A stretch of 64,000 nt of DNA, taken from the NCBI RefSeq assembly GCF_900167365.1, contig NZ_FUXL01000002.1, positions 248,001-312,000 of the forward strand. The letters run 5' to 3'. Positions 28,434 to 36,837 of the stretch are shown here, in pieces (the first letter of the stretch is position 1; each line of letters begins with the position of its first letter). Position numbers and translations under genes: made by a program. Under the pieces are notes generated by a model. The model had not been told where the DNA came from. It did not search any database and saw only the letters and a program-made list of their open reading frames with translations. The stretch comes from Consotaella salsifontis. Lineage in GTDB: Bacteria > Pseudomonadota > Alphaproteobacteria > Rhizobiales > Rhizobiaceae.

Positions 28434-29234
28434 ATGGCCTTTCGCATGACGGAATCGGTCGAAGCCCCCCAGCTCCACGTTCCCTCCGCGGTGCATCTGC
28501 CGTCCGACCACGGCTACATCCATTCTGTGGAGTCCGGGGCGGCGGTCGACGGACCGGGCATGCGCTTCGTCTTCTTCACCTCGGGCTGTCTTTTCCGCTG
28601 CTCCTATTGCCACAACCCCGACACCTGGAAGCTCCACAACGGCCGCTCCGTCACGCTCGATGAGGCGATGGCGGAGGTGAAGCCCTATGCCGGCTTCCTG
28701 CGCGTTGCCGGCGGCGTCACCATCTCCGGCGGCGAGCCGCTGATGCAGGCCGGATTCGTCGGCGCGCTCTTCCGGCGGATCAAGGACGAACTGCGGCTGC
28801 ACAACGCCCTCGACACCCAGGGCTTCCTCCACGCCCATGTCGACGACAACTGGTTCGATCCCATCGATCTCGTTCTTCTCGACATCAAGCATTCCGATCC
28901 TGCCAAATACGAGAAGCTGACGGCGCAGCCGCTTCAGCCTACGCTCGACTTCGCCCACCGGCTGAAGCGCCTCGGCAAGCCCATCTGGCTGCGCTACGTC
29001 CTGGTCCCGAACCTCACCGACGATGCTGACGATGTCGCCCGCCTAGCGGATTTCGTCGCCGATCTGGGGTCGGTGGTGGAGCGGGTGGAGGTTCTTCCCT
29101 TCCACCAGATGGGCGCCCACAAATGGGCGGAGCTTGGCATGAAGTATCCGCTCCAAGGATGGCCGACACCCTCCAACGAGGCGACGGCGGCCGCGCGCTC
29201 TATCTTTGCCGAGCGCGGGCTGAAGGTCTTTTAA
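28434..29234 (+). CDS. pflA: Pyruvate formate-lyase activating enzyme PflA
   Basis: A radical SAM enzyme that puts the glycyl radical on PflB. The 266 residues contain the cluster motif CLFRCSYC (CxxxCxxC, about residue 47) and the SAM-binding GGEPLMQ. The N-terminal GYIHSVESGAAVDGPGMRFV segment is typical of PflA. AGGAGATATC precedes the ATG. No extra ferredoxin-type cluster insert is present, which separates it from activases of other glycyl radical enzymes. Confidence 0.96.
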   Translation: MAFRMTESVEAPQLHVPSAVHLPSDHGYIHSVESGAAVDGPGMRFVFFTSGCLFRCSYCHNPDTWKLHNGRSVTLDEAMAEVKPYAGFLRVAGGVTISGGEPLMQAGFVGALFRRIKDELRLHNALDTQGFLHAHVDDNWFDPIDLVLLDIKHSDPAKYEKLTAQPLQPTLDFAHRLKRLGKPIWLRYVLVPNLTDDADDVARLADFVADLGSVVERVEVLPFHQMGAHKWAELGMKYPLQGWPTPSNEATAAARSIFAERGLKVF

Positions 29235-29241
29235 AGTTCAT

Positions 29242-29272
29242 CCTGATCTCGCCGCCTTTCGGCTTGATCAGG
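29242..29272 (+). other. Branched-looking hairpin after pflA
   Basis: CCTGATC (29242-29248) pairs with GATCAGG (29266-29272), enclosing a second short stem GCCG/CGGC. It starts seven bases after the pflA stop and 67 bases before the dehydratase start. There is no U-run, so termination would be partial. Confidence 0.45.
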
Positions 29273-29338
29273 TCGCGTCATGGCGTACCCTGCCGGCGAC
29301 ATGCCGAGGCATGGAAGATTGCGCGAAGGACGCCACCG

Positions 29339-30322
29339 ATGACAGCCGCCGACCACGTGAACCACGCCAGGGGTCTCCCGAGCTTCGCCGATGTGGATGC
29401 CGCGCGCCAGCGCATCCTTGGCATCGCGCACCGGACGCCGGTGATGACCTCCCGCACCGCAAACGCGCTGACGGGCGCTCATCTCTTTTTCAAATGCGAG
29501 AACTTTCAGCGCGCCGGCGCCTTCAAGTTTCGCGGCGCCTGTAACGCCATCGCAGCCCTTTCGGATGAGGCGCGCGCGCGCGGCGTCGCGGCGTTCTCCT
29601 CGGGCAATCACGCCCAGGCGATCGCCTATGCCGCCAAGCTTCAGGGCGTTCCGGCCACGATCCTGATGCCGGCGGACGCCCCGGCGATGAAGCTCGCCGC
29701 TACACGCGGCTACGGCGCTGAGGTGATCACCTACGATCGCTATACCGAGGATCGCGAGGCTCTCGGCCGCGTTCTGGCCGAGGAGCGGGGGCTGACGCTG
29801 ATCCCGCCCTTTGATCATGCGGACATCATCGCCGGCCAGGGCACTGCCGCGGCCGAACTCTTCGAGGAGGTCGGGCCGCTGGACATGCTCATCGTGCCTC
29901 TCGGCGGCGGCGGGCTAACCGCCGGCTCGGCCCTTTCGGCCGAGAAGCTGTCCCCCGACTGCGAAATTTACGGGGTCGAACCTGAGGCTGGCGATGACGG
30001 CCGCCAATCATTGAAGGCAGGCGAGATCGTCACCATCGCGGTTCCGCGTTCCATCGCCGACGGGGCGCTCACCAGTCGTCTCGGCCACTTGACCTTCCCC
30101 ATCATCCGCCGCTTGGTAACGGACATCCTGACGGTGCCCGATGACGCCTTGGTCGAAGCCATGCGGTTTTTCGCCGAACGAATGAAGCTGGTGGTCGAAC
30201 CAACCGGGTGCCTCGGAGCCGCGGCGGCGTTTACCGGCACCGTGCCCGTCGCGGGAAAGCGGGTCGGCGTGATTCTGAGCGGGGGCAATGTCGACATGGC
30301 GAGCTTCGCCCGGTTCTTCTGA
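29339..30322 (+). CDS. PLP-dependent threonine/serine dehydratase
   Basis: A 327-residue fold-type II PLP enzyme. The cofactor lysine lies in RAGAFKFRGA (about residue 60), the phosphate/carboxylate loop is SSGNHAQA and the glycine-rich PLP phosphate cup is PLGGGGLTAG. There is no C-terminal ACT domain, so it is the catabolic (TdcB/serine racemase-like) rather than biosynthetic form. It could also be a threo-3-hydroxyaspartate ammonia-lyase, which shares these motifs. It lies downstream of pflBA. GAAGGA precedes the ATG at 29339. Confidence 0.88.
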   Translation: MTAADHVNHARGLPSFADVDAARQRILGIAHRTPVMTSRTANALTGAHLFFKCENFQRAGAFKFRGACNAIAALSDEARARGVAAFSSGNHAQAIAYAAKLQGVPATILMPADAPAMKLAATRGYGAEVITYDRYTEDREALGRVLAEERGLTLIPPFDHADIIAGQGTAAAELFEEVGPLDMLIVPLGGGGLTAGSALSAEKLSPDCEIYGVEPEAGDDGRQSLKAGEIVTIAVPRSIADGALTSRLGHLTFPIIRRLVTDILTVPDDALVEAMRFFAERMKLVVEPTGCLGAAAAFTGTVPVAGKRVGVILSGGNVDMASFARFF

Positions 30323-30404
30323 CGAACTCATCCAGATCTGTGCGACAGGACATGGCGGCGGTGTGACGCATGGGTGCCGAGCAGCGTTGACCTGAGCTTT
30401 TTTG

Positions 30405-30416
30405 CCATTTAAATGG
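30405..30416. promoter_or_regulatory. Perfect palindrome upstream of adhE
   Basis: CCATTTAAATGG is a perfect 12-bp palindrome in an AT-rich pocket of the 275-bp gap before adhE, about 180 bp from the ATG. Its position fits an operator or promoter-proximal site. It does not match FNR or Rex consensus sequences. Confidence 0.35.
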
Positions 30417-30597
30417 ATTTAAGTCGTCGCTAGCAAGGTCATCGCCGCTCCCATCAAAGGCTCCTGACCGCCAGCGACCGCCCGATCGATAGGCGCTTCC
30501 GCTATCGCGCATCTCCGGCCATCCGACCTGAGGTCGGGCTGGCCGCGGCACGGTGCAACGCCGTGCTGTCCCGTCAACCCTTCGAAGGAGGGACACC

Positions 30598-33258
30598 ATG
30601 CCCGTCACCAATCCGACCGAGCTCGACCAGCTTGTTGCCCGCGTCAAAGCGGCCCAACAGGTCTATGCGGAATTCGATCAGGAGCGAGTGGATCTGATCT
30701 TCCGCGAGGCGGCGCTGGCCGTTGCCAACGCGCGCATTCCTCTTGCCCGCATGGCCGTCGAGGAGACGGGCATGGGCGTCATGGAGGACAAGGTCACGAA
30801 GAACCATTTCGCCTCCGAATACATCTACAACAAGTACAAGGACGAGAAGACCTGCGGCGTCCTTGACGAGGAGCCGGAATACGGCACCATGACGCTGGCC
30901 GAGCCGGTGGGCCTCATCTGCGCCATCGTCCCGACCACCAATCCCACCTCGACCGCCATCTTCAAGGCGCTGATCGCGCTGAAGACCCGCAACGGCGTGA
31001 TCTTCTCGCCGCATCCGCGCGCCAGGAAGTCGACCTGTGAGGCGGCGCGCCTCGTTCTGCGCGCGGCGGTGAAGGCCGGCGCGCCCGAGGATATCATCGG
31101 CTGGATCGACGAGCCGTCGGTGGAGCTCTCCAACGCTCTGATGCGCCACAAGGACATTAACCTGATCCTGGCGACCGGCGGCCCCGGCATGGTGAAGGCG
31201 GCCTATTCGTCCGGCAAGCCGGCCATCGGCGTTGGCGCAGGCAACACGCCGGCGGTCATCGACGAGCACGCGGATATCAAGCGCGCCGTCGCCTCCATTC
31301 TCATGTCGAAGACCTTTGACAACGGCGTCATCTGCGCCTCCGAGCAGTCGGTGATCGCGGTCGATGCGGTCTACGACACGGTGCGTGAACGCTTCCGCAG
31401 CCATGGCGGCTACATTCTGTCCGGCAACGAGGCGGGCGCCGTGCGCGACGTGATCATGCAGAACGGAACGCTCAACGCCAAGATCGTCGGCCAGTCGGCT
31501 CCGACCATCGCCAAGGCGGCGGGCATTACCGTTCCGTCCGACACCAAGGTGCTCATCGCCGAGGTGGAAAGCACGGAGGAGGACGAGGTCTTCGCCCACG
31601 AGAAGCTCTCGCCGACGCTGGGCATGTACCGCGCCAAGGACTTCGACGACGCGTGCTCCAAGGCGGCGGCTCTGGTCGCCCTCGGCGGCATTGGCCACAC
31701 CTCGGTTCTCTATACGGACCAGGACCTCGAGCCGCAGCGCATCGCGACGTTCGGCGACAAGATGAAGACCGCGCGCGTGCTGATCAACAGCCCGGCCTCT
31801 CATGGCGGCATCGGCGACCTCTACAACTTCCGCCTCGCCCCCTCCCTCACCCTCGGCTGCGGCTCCTGGGGCGGCAACTCCATTTCGGAGAACGTCGGAC
31901 CGCAGCATCTCATCAACAAGAAGACGGTGGCAAAGCGAGCCGAAAACATGCTCTGGCACAAGCTCCCCAAGGACATTTATTTCCGCCGCGGCTGCCTGCC
32001 CTTTGCCCTTGAGGAGCTGAAGGGCAAGAAGCGCTGCCTCGTCGTCACCGACCGCTTCCTCTTCGAGAACGGCCACGTGAACGAGACGGTGCGCATCCTC
32101 AAGGAGCAGGGCCTCGAAGTGGAGGTGTTCTTCGAGGTTTCGGCCGATCCGACACTGGCGGTCGTGCGCAAGGGACTTTCCATGTGCAACGCCTTCGCCC
32201 CGGACGTGATCCTTGCCCAGGGCGGCGGCTCGCCGATGGACGCGGCCAAGATCATGTGGGTGATGTACGAGCATCCGAACGTCGAGTTCGCCGATCTCGC
32301 GCTGCGCTTCATGGACATCCGCAAGCGCATCTACCGCTTCCCCAAGCTCGGCGAGAAGGCGATGTTCGTCGCCGTCCCCACCACCTCGGGCACGGGCTCG
32401 GAAGTGACGCCCTTCGCCGTCGTTACCGACGAGAAGACCGGCATCAAGTATCCGATCGCCGATTACGAGCTCACCCCCAACATGGCGATCATCGACGCCG
32501 ATCTCGTCATGCACATGCCGAAGTCGCTGACCGCCCATGGCGGCATCGACGCTGTGACGCATTCGCTCGAATGCTACGTGTCGGTGATGGCGAACGAATA
32601 TTCCGATGGCCAGGCGCTCCAGGCGCTGAAGCTCCTGAAGGAATATCTGCCCTCGGCCTATAAGAACGGGGCGCGCGATCCGAAGGCACGCGAGCAGGTG
32701 CACAATGCGGCGACGCTCGCCGGCATCGCCTTTGCGAACGCGTTCCTCGGCGTCTGCCACTCCATGGCCCACAAGCTCGGCGCGGAGTTCCACATCGCGC
32801 ACGGCCTTGCCAACGCGCTGCTCCTGTCGAACGTCATCCGCTACAATGCGGTGGACAACCCGACGAAGCAGGCGGCCTTCAGCCAGTACGACCGGCCCAA
32901 GGCGGTGTGCCGCTATGCCGAGGTGGCCCGGCATTTGGGTCTTGGCGGACGCGACGACCACCATTCCGTCGAAAAGCTCATCGCATGGGTGGACGACCTC
33001 AAGCGCGAGCTCGACATTCCGCCCTCCATCCAGGCGGCGGGTGTTGCCGAAGCCGACTTCCTAGCCAAGGTCGACCAGCTCGCCGAAAAGGCGTTCGACG
33101 ATCAGTGCACCGGCGCCAATCCGCGCTATCCGCTGATCAGCGAAATCCGCCAGGTGCTGCTCGACAGCTACTATGGCCGCCCCTACGCGGAGCGCCACGG
33201 AGAGGCCCGCGAGGACGCCGGCGACGGCGAAGTCGTCGCGCTCAAGGCTCGCGGCTGA
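30598..33258 (+). CDS. adhE: Bifunctional acetaldehyde-CoA/alcohol dehydrogenase AdhE
   Basis: Reduces acetyl-CoA to acetaldehyde and then to ethanol, recycling NADH in fermentation. The 886 residues have an N-terminal aldehyde dehydrogenase domain, with catalytic Cys246 in VICASEQS at the same number as in E. coli. A C-terminal iron alcohol dehydrogenase domain has the NAD site GGGSPMDAAK and metal ligands in HSMAHKLGAEFHIAHGLAN. GAAGGAGGGACACC precedes the ATG. It accepts the acetyl-CoA made by PflB a few kilobases upstream. Confidence 0.97.
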   Translation: MPVTNPTELDQLVARVKAAQQVYAEFDQERVDLIFREAALAVANARIPLARMAVEETGMGVMEDKVTKNHFASEYIYNKYKDEKTCGVLDEEPEYGTMTLAEPVGLICAIVPTTNPTSTAIFKALIALKTRNGVIFSPHPRARKSTCEAARLVLRAAVKAGAPEDIIGWIDEPSVELSNALMRHKDINLILATGGPGMVKAAYSSGKPAIGVGAGNTPAVIDEHADIKRAVASILMSKTFDNGVICASEQSVIAVDAVYDTVRERFRSHGGYILSGNEAGAVRDVIMQNGTLNAKIVGQSAPTIAKAAGITVPSDTKVLIAEVESTEEDEVFAHEKLSPTLGMYRAKDFDDACSKAAALVALGGIGHTSVLYTDQDLEPQRIATFGDKMKTARVLINSPASHGGIGDLYNFRLAPSLTLGCGSWGGNSISENVGPQHLINKKTVAKRAENMLWHKLPKDIYFRRGCLPFALEELKGKKRCLVVTDRFLFENGHVNETVRILKEQGLEVEVFFEVSADPTLAVVRKGLSMCNAFAPDVILAQGGGSPMDAAKIMWVMYEHPNVEFADLALRFMDIRKRIYRFPKLGEKAMFVAVPTTSGTGSEVTPFAVVTDEKTGIKYPIADYELTPNMAIIDADLVMHMPKSLTAHGGIDAVTHSLECYVSVMANEYSDGQALQALKLLKEYLPSAYKNGARDPKAREQVHNAATLAGIAFANAFLGVCHSMAHKLGAEFHIAHGLANALLLSNVIRYNAVDNPTKQAAFSQYDRPKAVCRYAEVARHLGLGGRDDHHSVEKLIAWVDDLKRELDIPPSIQAAGVAEADFLAKVDQLAEKAFDDQCTGANPRYPLISEIRQVLLDSYYGRPYAERHGEAREDAGDGEVVALKARG

Positions 33259-33265
33259 CGCAAAA

Positions 33266-33300
33266 CGGCACCGGCCCGGTGATCGACCGGGCCGGTGCCG
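33266..33300 (-). terminator. Strong terminator between convergent adhE and chemoreceptor genes
   Basis: A perfect 15-bp stem, CGGCACCGGCCCGGT paired with ACCGGGCCGGTGCCG, closes a 5-base loop. On the minus strand it is followed by TTTTG, making an intrinsic terminator for the chemoreceptor gene. On the plus strand it begins 8 bases after adhE and may stop that message too. Confidence 0.85.
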
Positions 33301-33333
33301 ACCGCTGATACCGAGTAAAGAGACGAGGACCGA

Positions 33334-35361
33334 TCAGAAGTCGGTCCATCCGTCATCCACCGGCTCGGGCCGTGGCGCCGCATTGACGGAAGCGGGCATC
33401 CTCTGCCGTCTTGGCGGAGGAGGAACCGCGACAGGTACGGCGCGGGCCGGTGCATCTCGCCGCAAGAGCGTCGGACGTGAGGCGGGTGCCGGGATTCCAC
33501 GAGAGATCGGAGCGCGCACGGGGCGCGCGAGTGTCGGCGGCACCGCGCGAAGAGCCGCGCGCTCTTGCTGATCGGCATGGCCCTTCGAAACGGTGGTCCG
33601 AAAGCTGGCGATAAGGTCGCCGAGATGGTCCGTCTCGCGAACCAGACTCTCCGCCGCCGCCGCCGCCTCCTCGACCATGGACGCCTGCTGGCGCGCAAGG
33701 CCGTCCAGATGCTCGGTCTCGCCGGCGATCTGCGCGAGGTTCGCGGCCTGCTCGCGGGTGCCCCTGGCGATCTCGCCCACCAGTGACGACATGGCCACGA
33801 TCTCGGCGATGACTTCCTCGAAGCTTTCGCCGGAGGCTGAGACCAGCGCGACACCATCGGCGACATGGGCGCGCGAGGCGGCGATCAGGCTCTTGATCTT
33901 CTTGGCGGCCGTCGCCGAGTGCTGCGCCAGCGCCCTCACCTCCTGCGCGACCACGGCAAAGCCTTTGCCCGCCTCCCCCGCGCGCGCCGCCTCGACGCCC
34001 GCATTCAGGGCAAGAAGGCTTGTCTGGAACGCGATCTCGTCGATGATGCCGATGATCTTGCTGATCTCGGTCGAGCTCTTTTCCAGCCCATTCATGGCGG
34101 CAACGGCCCGGCCCACCGTCTCGCCGCCCTTTTCGGCGTTCGCCCTTGCGGCCTCGGCGGAAGTCTGGGCCTTGCCCGCATGTGTTGCCGTCGCTCCGAT
34201 GGCCCGGCTCACCGCCTCGAGCGCCGCTATAGCCTCGGCGAGGCCGCTTGCCTGGCGTTCGCTCTGTTCGGCGAGACCGCCGGTGATCCCGTCGATTTCG
34301 CCGAGGCCCGCTCGAATCTCGTCCACCGACTCCACGACACCCGAGAGCAGATCCTCCAACTCGGCAACCGAGGCGTTGAAGCGCTGGCGGATCGGCTCGT
34401 GGTCCGGGCTCGCCGGGCGGTTCAGGCGGACCGTCAGATCGCCACCGGCAAGACGCTGAAAGCCGCGATCGAGATCGGCGGCAAAGGCGGAATGAGCCTC
34501 CGACCGATCGCGTTCGGCCGCGAGATGACGTTCGCGCTCAGTCTCGTTGTCGCGACGAAGGTCGGCGACCTCCTGCTCAAGTTGGTCGCTCTTGCGGGCA
34601 AGTTCGTCGGCGCGCAAAAAGACGCGCGCGAATTGGCCGATTTCGTCCTGGCGCTCATTGCCTGGGACAGCCACCGCGCGCTCGCCATCCAGAATGCGCC
34701 CCGCGACCTCGGCAAGCTCCAAGAGCGGCCGAACGAACACCCACCGGAGGAAGACGAAGAGACAGATCAAGACGAGCAGGAGGGCGGCGCCAGCGGCGAT
34801 CAGCCTGGTCTTCACCGATGAGGCCGCGCCGGCCCAATCCACCTCGGCCGTGGCGGCCAAGATCCGGTGGTGATCCATGACATCGGAGAGGATGGCGCGC
34901 ACATCGCCGAGATCGATATCCCCAACCCGACCGAGCAAGGCGTGGTCGTCGACGGTCGGATCGTCGACATAGCCCATCTCCCGCTCCGGGCCTTGCCGCT
35001 GCCAAGCGGCGACGGCGTCAGCAAGCCGCGCCAGGGCCGGCGCATCGCCCGACGCACGGCCGTCCCTTCGAGCAGCGTCCATATCGTGTTCGAAGGCTGA
35101 TTTCGCGGAGGTGTAGGCGCGCTTGAAGGCTTCGTCACCTGTGAGAAGATAGGCGCGCGCCGCGCTTTGCTGCGCCAGGAGATCCTTCTCAACGGTGCTC
35201 AGCCCCTCCACCAGAGCGCGAGCATCGACCGCCGAGCCCGCGGCCTCAAAGGCCCGGTCGATGCCGGACAGCGCGAAGACGCCGGCGGGCGTCACCGCGA
35301 CAAGCGCGACGACAAAGCCAACCGCCAGCTTTCGCGGCATCCCGACATTCCGAAAATTCAC
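33334..35361 (-). CDS. Methyl-accepting chemotaxis protein with CHASE3-like sensor region
   Basis: A 675-residue chemoreceptor. One membrane segment near residues 12-32, a helical periplasmic region with the CHASE3-like stretch [16 protein letters not shown], and a second membrane segment near 190-212 are followed by a HAMP domain and a signalling domain with [20 protein letters not shown]. The proline/arginine-rich tail ends in DDGWTDF, which looks like a flexible tether ending in a CheR-type docking peptide. The ligand is unknown. No other chemotaxis genes are nearby. Confidence 0.92.
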   Translation of the reverse strand: MNFRNVGMPRKLAVGFVVALVAVTPAGVFALSGIDRAFEAAGSAVDARALVEGLSTVEKDLLAQQSAARAYLLTGDEAFKRAYTSAKSAFEHDMDAARRDGRASGDAPALARLADAVAAWQRQGPEREMGYVDDPTVDDHALLGRVGDIDLGDVRAILSDVMDHHRILAATAEVDWAGAASSVKTRLIAAGAALLLVLICLFVFLRWVFVRPLLELAEVAGRILDGERAVAVPGNERQDEIGQFARVFLRADELARKSDQLEQEVADLRRDNETERERHLAAERDRSEAHSAFAADLDRGFQRLAGGDLTVRLNRPASPDHEPIRQRFNASVAELEDLLSGVVESVDEIRAGLGEIDGITGGLAEQSERQASGLAEAIAALEAVSRAIGATATHAGKAQTSAEAARANAEKGGETVGRAVAAMNGLEKSSTEISKIIGIIDEIAFQTSLLALNAGVEAARAGEAGKGFAVVAQEVRALAQHSATAAKKIKSLIAASRAHVADGVALVSASGESFEEVIAEIVAMSSLVGEIARGTREQAANLAQIAGETEHLDGLARQQASMVEEAAAAAESLVRETDHLGDLIASFRTTVSKGHADQQERAALRAVPPTLARPVRAPISRGIPAPASRPTLLRRDAPARAVPVAVPPPPRRQRMPASVNAAPRPEPVDDGWTDF

Positions 35362-35521
35362 ACGCAGGCTCCAGCGACACCCAACACAGCCGCGTCAATC
35401 CTACCCCGCAAAGTAGGAGCAGAACTTGCGCGAATGGATCAAATGTCGCCGCAGCATTTCCGCCGCCACGGGTTCAATGCCAGGCATCGGAGCCGACGGG
35501 CCTTCCCGCCGGCCGCGAGCC

Positions 35522-35737
35522 TCAACCGAGAGCGTGCAAGTGGGGGCGCCGCCCTGGCTCCGCGGTGGTCTGGGCATAACGAAGCGCCTGCATCCGCGAA
35601 TAGGGCGTCAGCTGGCCCAGCCTTTCCTGTGCGAGCGGCGAGACATCGTATTCGCCGCATTTTGGGCAACGGATCGAGATGGCATCCGCCGGGCTGTCGA
35701 TCCTATCGGCCGGGCCGCCACAGACGAAGCACTGCAT
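35522..35737 (-). CDS. Small zinc-ribbon protein, 71 residues
   Basis: A short protein with two CxxC knuckles, CFVCGG at the N-terminus and RCPKCGEYDVS about 25 residues later, the layout of a zinc ribbon. The ATG at 35737 is chosen because GGGGAGGAAAT lies directly upstream and the cysteine pairs follow at once. Longer starts add arginine-rich sequence without similarity. The C-terminal half is polar without other motifs. I do not recognise a named family; single zinc ribbons of this kind often bind nucleic acid or a protein partner. Confidence 0.72.
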   Translation of the reverse strand: MQCFVCGGPADRIDSPADAISIRCPKCGEYDVSPLAQERLGQLTPYSRMQALRYAQTTAEPGRRPHLHALG

Positions 35738-35887
35738 ATTTCCTCCCCTTCCCGACGGATCGCGAGGCTCTCCCCTCCTCGCAACCCCTCGAAGAATGCG
35801 CGCCGTCGAATAGGCTGGCAAGGTGCTTTAAGCCGCAGCTTCGCCGGAAGAGGCGGGCGCGGAAGGTGAGGCTACCTTGGCCTTACG

Positions 35888-36676
35888 TCAAATGCCCTTC
35901 ACGGCTCCGCCGTCGCAGCGGACGAGGCTGCCCGTCACATAGCTCGCCCGCGCGCTGACCAGGAACGCGGCCACGGAGCCGAACTCCTCGACCGATCCAT
36001 AGCGTCCGGTCGGGATGGCCGCGCGATTGGCTTCCCTAACGGCCTCGATGCTTTTACCCGTCCGTTTGGCGTTGGCAGAGTCCAGCTCCTGCAGCCGGTC
36101 GGTGTCGATCCGTCCCGGCAGGAGCATGTTGACGGTCACGCCGTCCTCCGCGACCTCGCTCGCCAAGGTCTTAGAAAAGCCGACGAGAGCCGATCGCAGG
36201 GTGTTGGAGAGGGCAAGATTCGGGATCGGTTGGACGACGCCCGAGGACGCGACCGTGAGAATGCGCCCCCATCCCGCCTCGCGCATCGCCGGAACGGCGC
36301 GGGTGGTCATCTCGATGATGCGCTCGACCATCATGGCGAACTGTTGCCGCAACACATCCAGCGACATGCCGGCGGCGCCTCCCGGCGGCGGACCGCCCGT
36401 GTTGTTGACCAGGATGTCGATCCCGCCCAGTTCCTTCTCGGCGGCGCTCATCAGGGTATCGACGAAGCCATCGTCCGAAAGGTTGGCGGCGACGAAATGC
36501 GCCTGCCCTTTTCCGCGCGCGTTGATGCGCTCGACATTGTCCGCCAGCCTGTCGGCGCTCCGGCCGCACAGGAGAACAGATGCCCCTTCGGCCGCGACCG
36601 CCTCGGCGATGGCAAGGCCTAGGCCGCGCGACGAGGCAAGGACGACCGCACGCTTGCCTTTGATTCCCAAGTCCAT
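35888..36676 (-). CDS. SDR-family protein with degenerate active site (FabG-like)
   Basis: A 262-residue Rossmann-fold protein of the short-chain dehydrogenase superfamily. The cofactor loop reads ASSRGLGLA instead of TGxxxGxG, and NNTG replaces NNAG. The serine of the catalytic set is kept in VASSGVV, but where YxxxK is expected the sequence is SNTLR (about residues 152-156). This matches a known FabG-like SDR subgroup that lacks the canonical tetrad. AGGAGGTGG precedes the ATG at 36676. It is probably not an ordinary NAD(P)H ketoreductase; true substrate unknown. Confidence 0.88.
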   Translation of the reverse strand: MDLGIKGKRAVVLASSRGLGLAIAEAVAAEGASVLLCGRSADRLADNVERINARGKGQAHFVAANLSDDGFVDTLMSAAEKELGGIDILVNNTGGPPPGGAAGMSLDVLRQQFAMMVERIIEMTTRAVPAMREAGWGRILTVASSGVVQPIPNLALSNTLRSALVGFSKTLASEVAEDGVTVNMLLPGRIDTDRLQELDSANAKRTGKSIEAVREANRAAIPTGRYGSVEEFGSVAAFLVSARASYVTGSLVRCDGGAVKGI

Positions 36677-36837
36677 GAACCACCTCCTGTCCGTGTTGTT
36701 GATAGCGCATTGTCCGCCGAAGCCAAGGCAGCCGTGGCACAACCATCGGTGCAAGCTCGACAGGAAGGCTCGTTTGGCACGAATCCTTTAGAAAATTGTG
36801 GTTTGTTGAATCGCGATCATGACTTTCGAGGCCGTGC

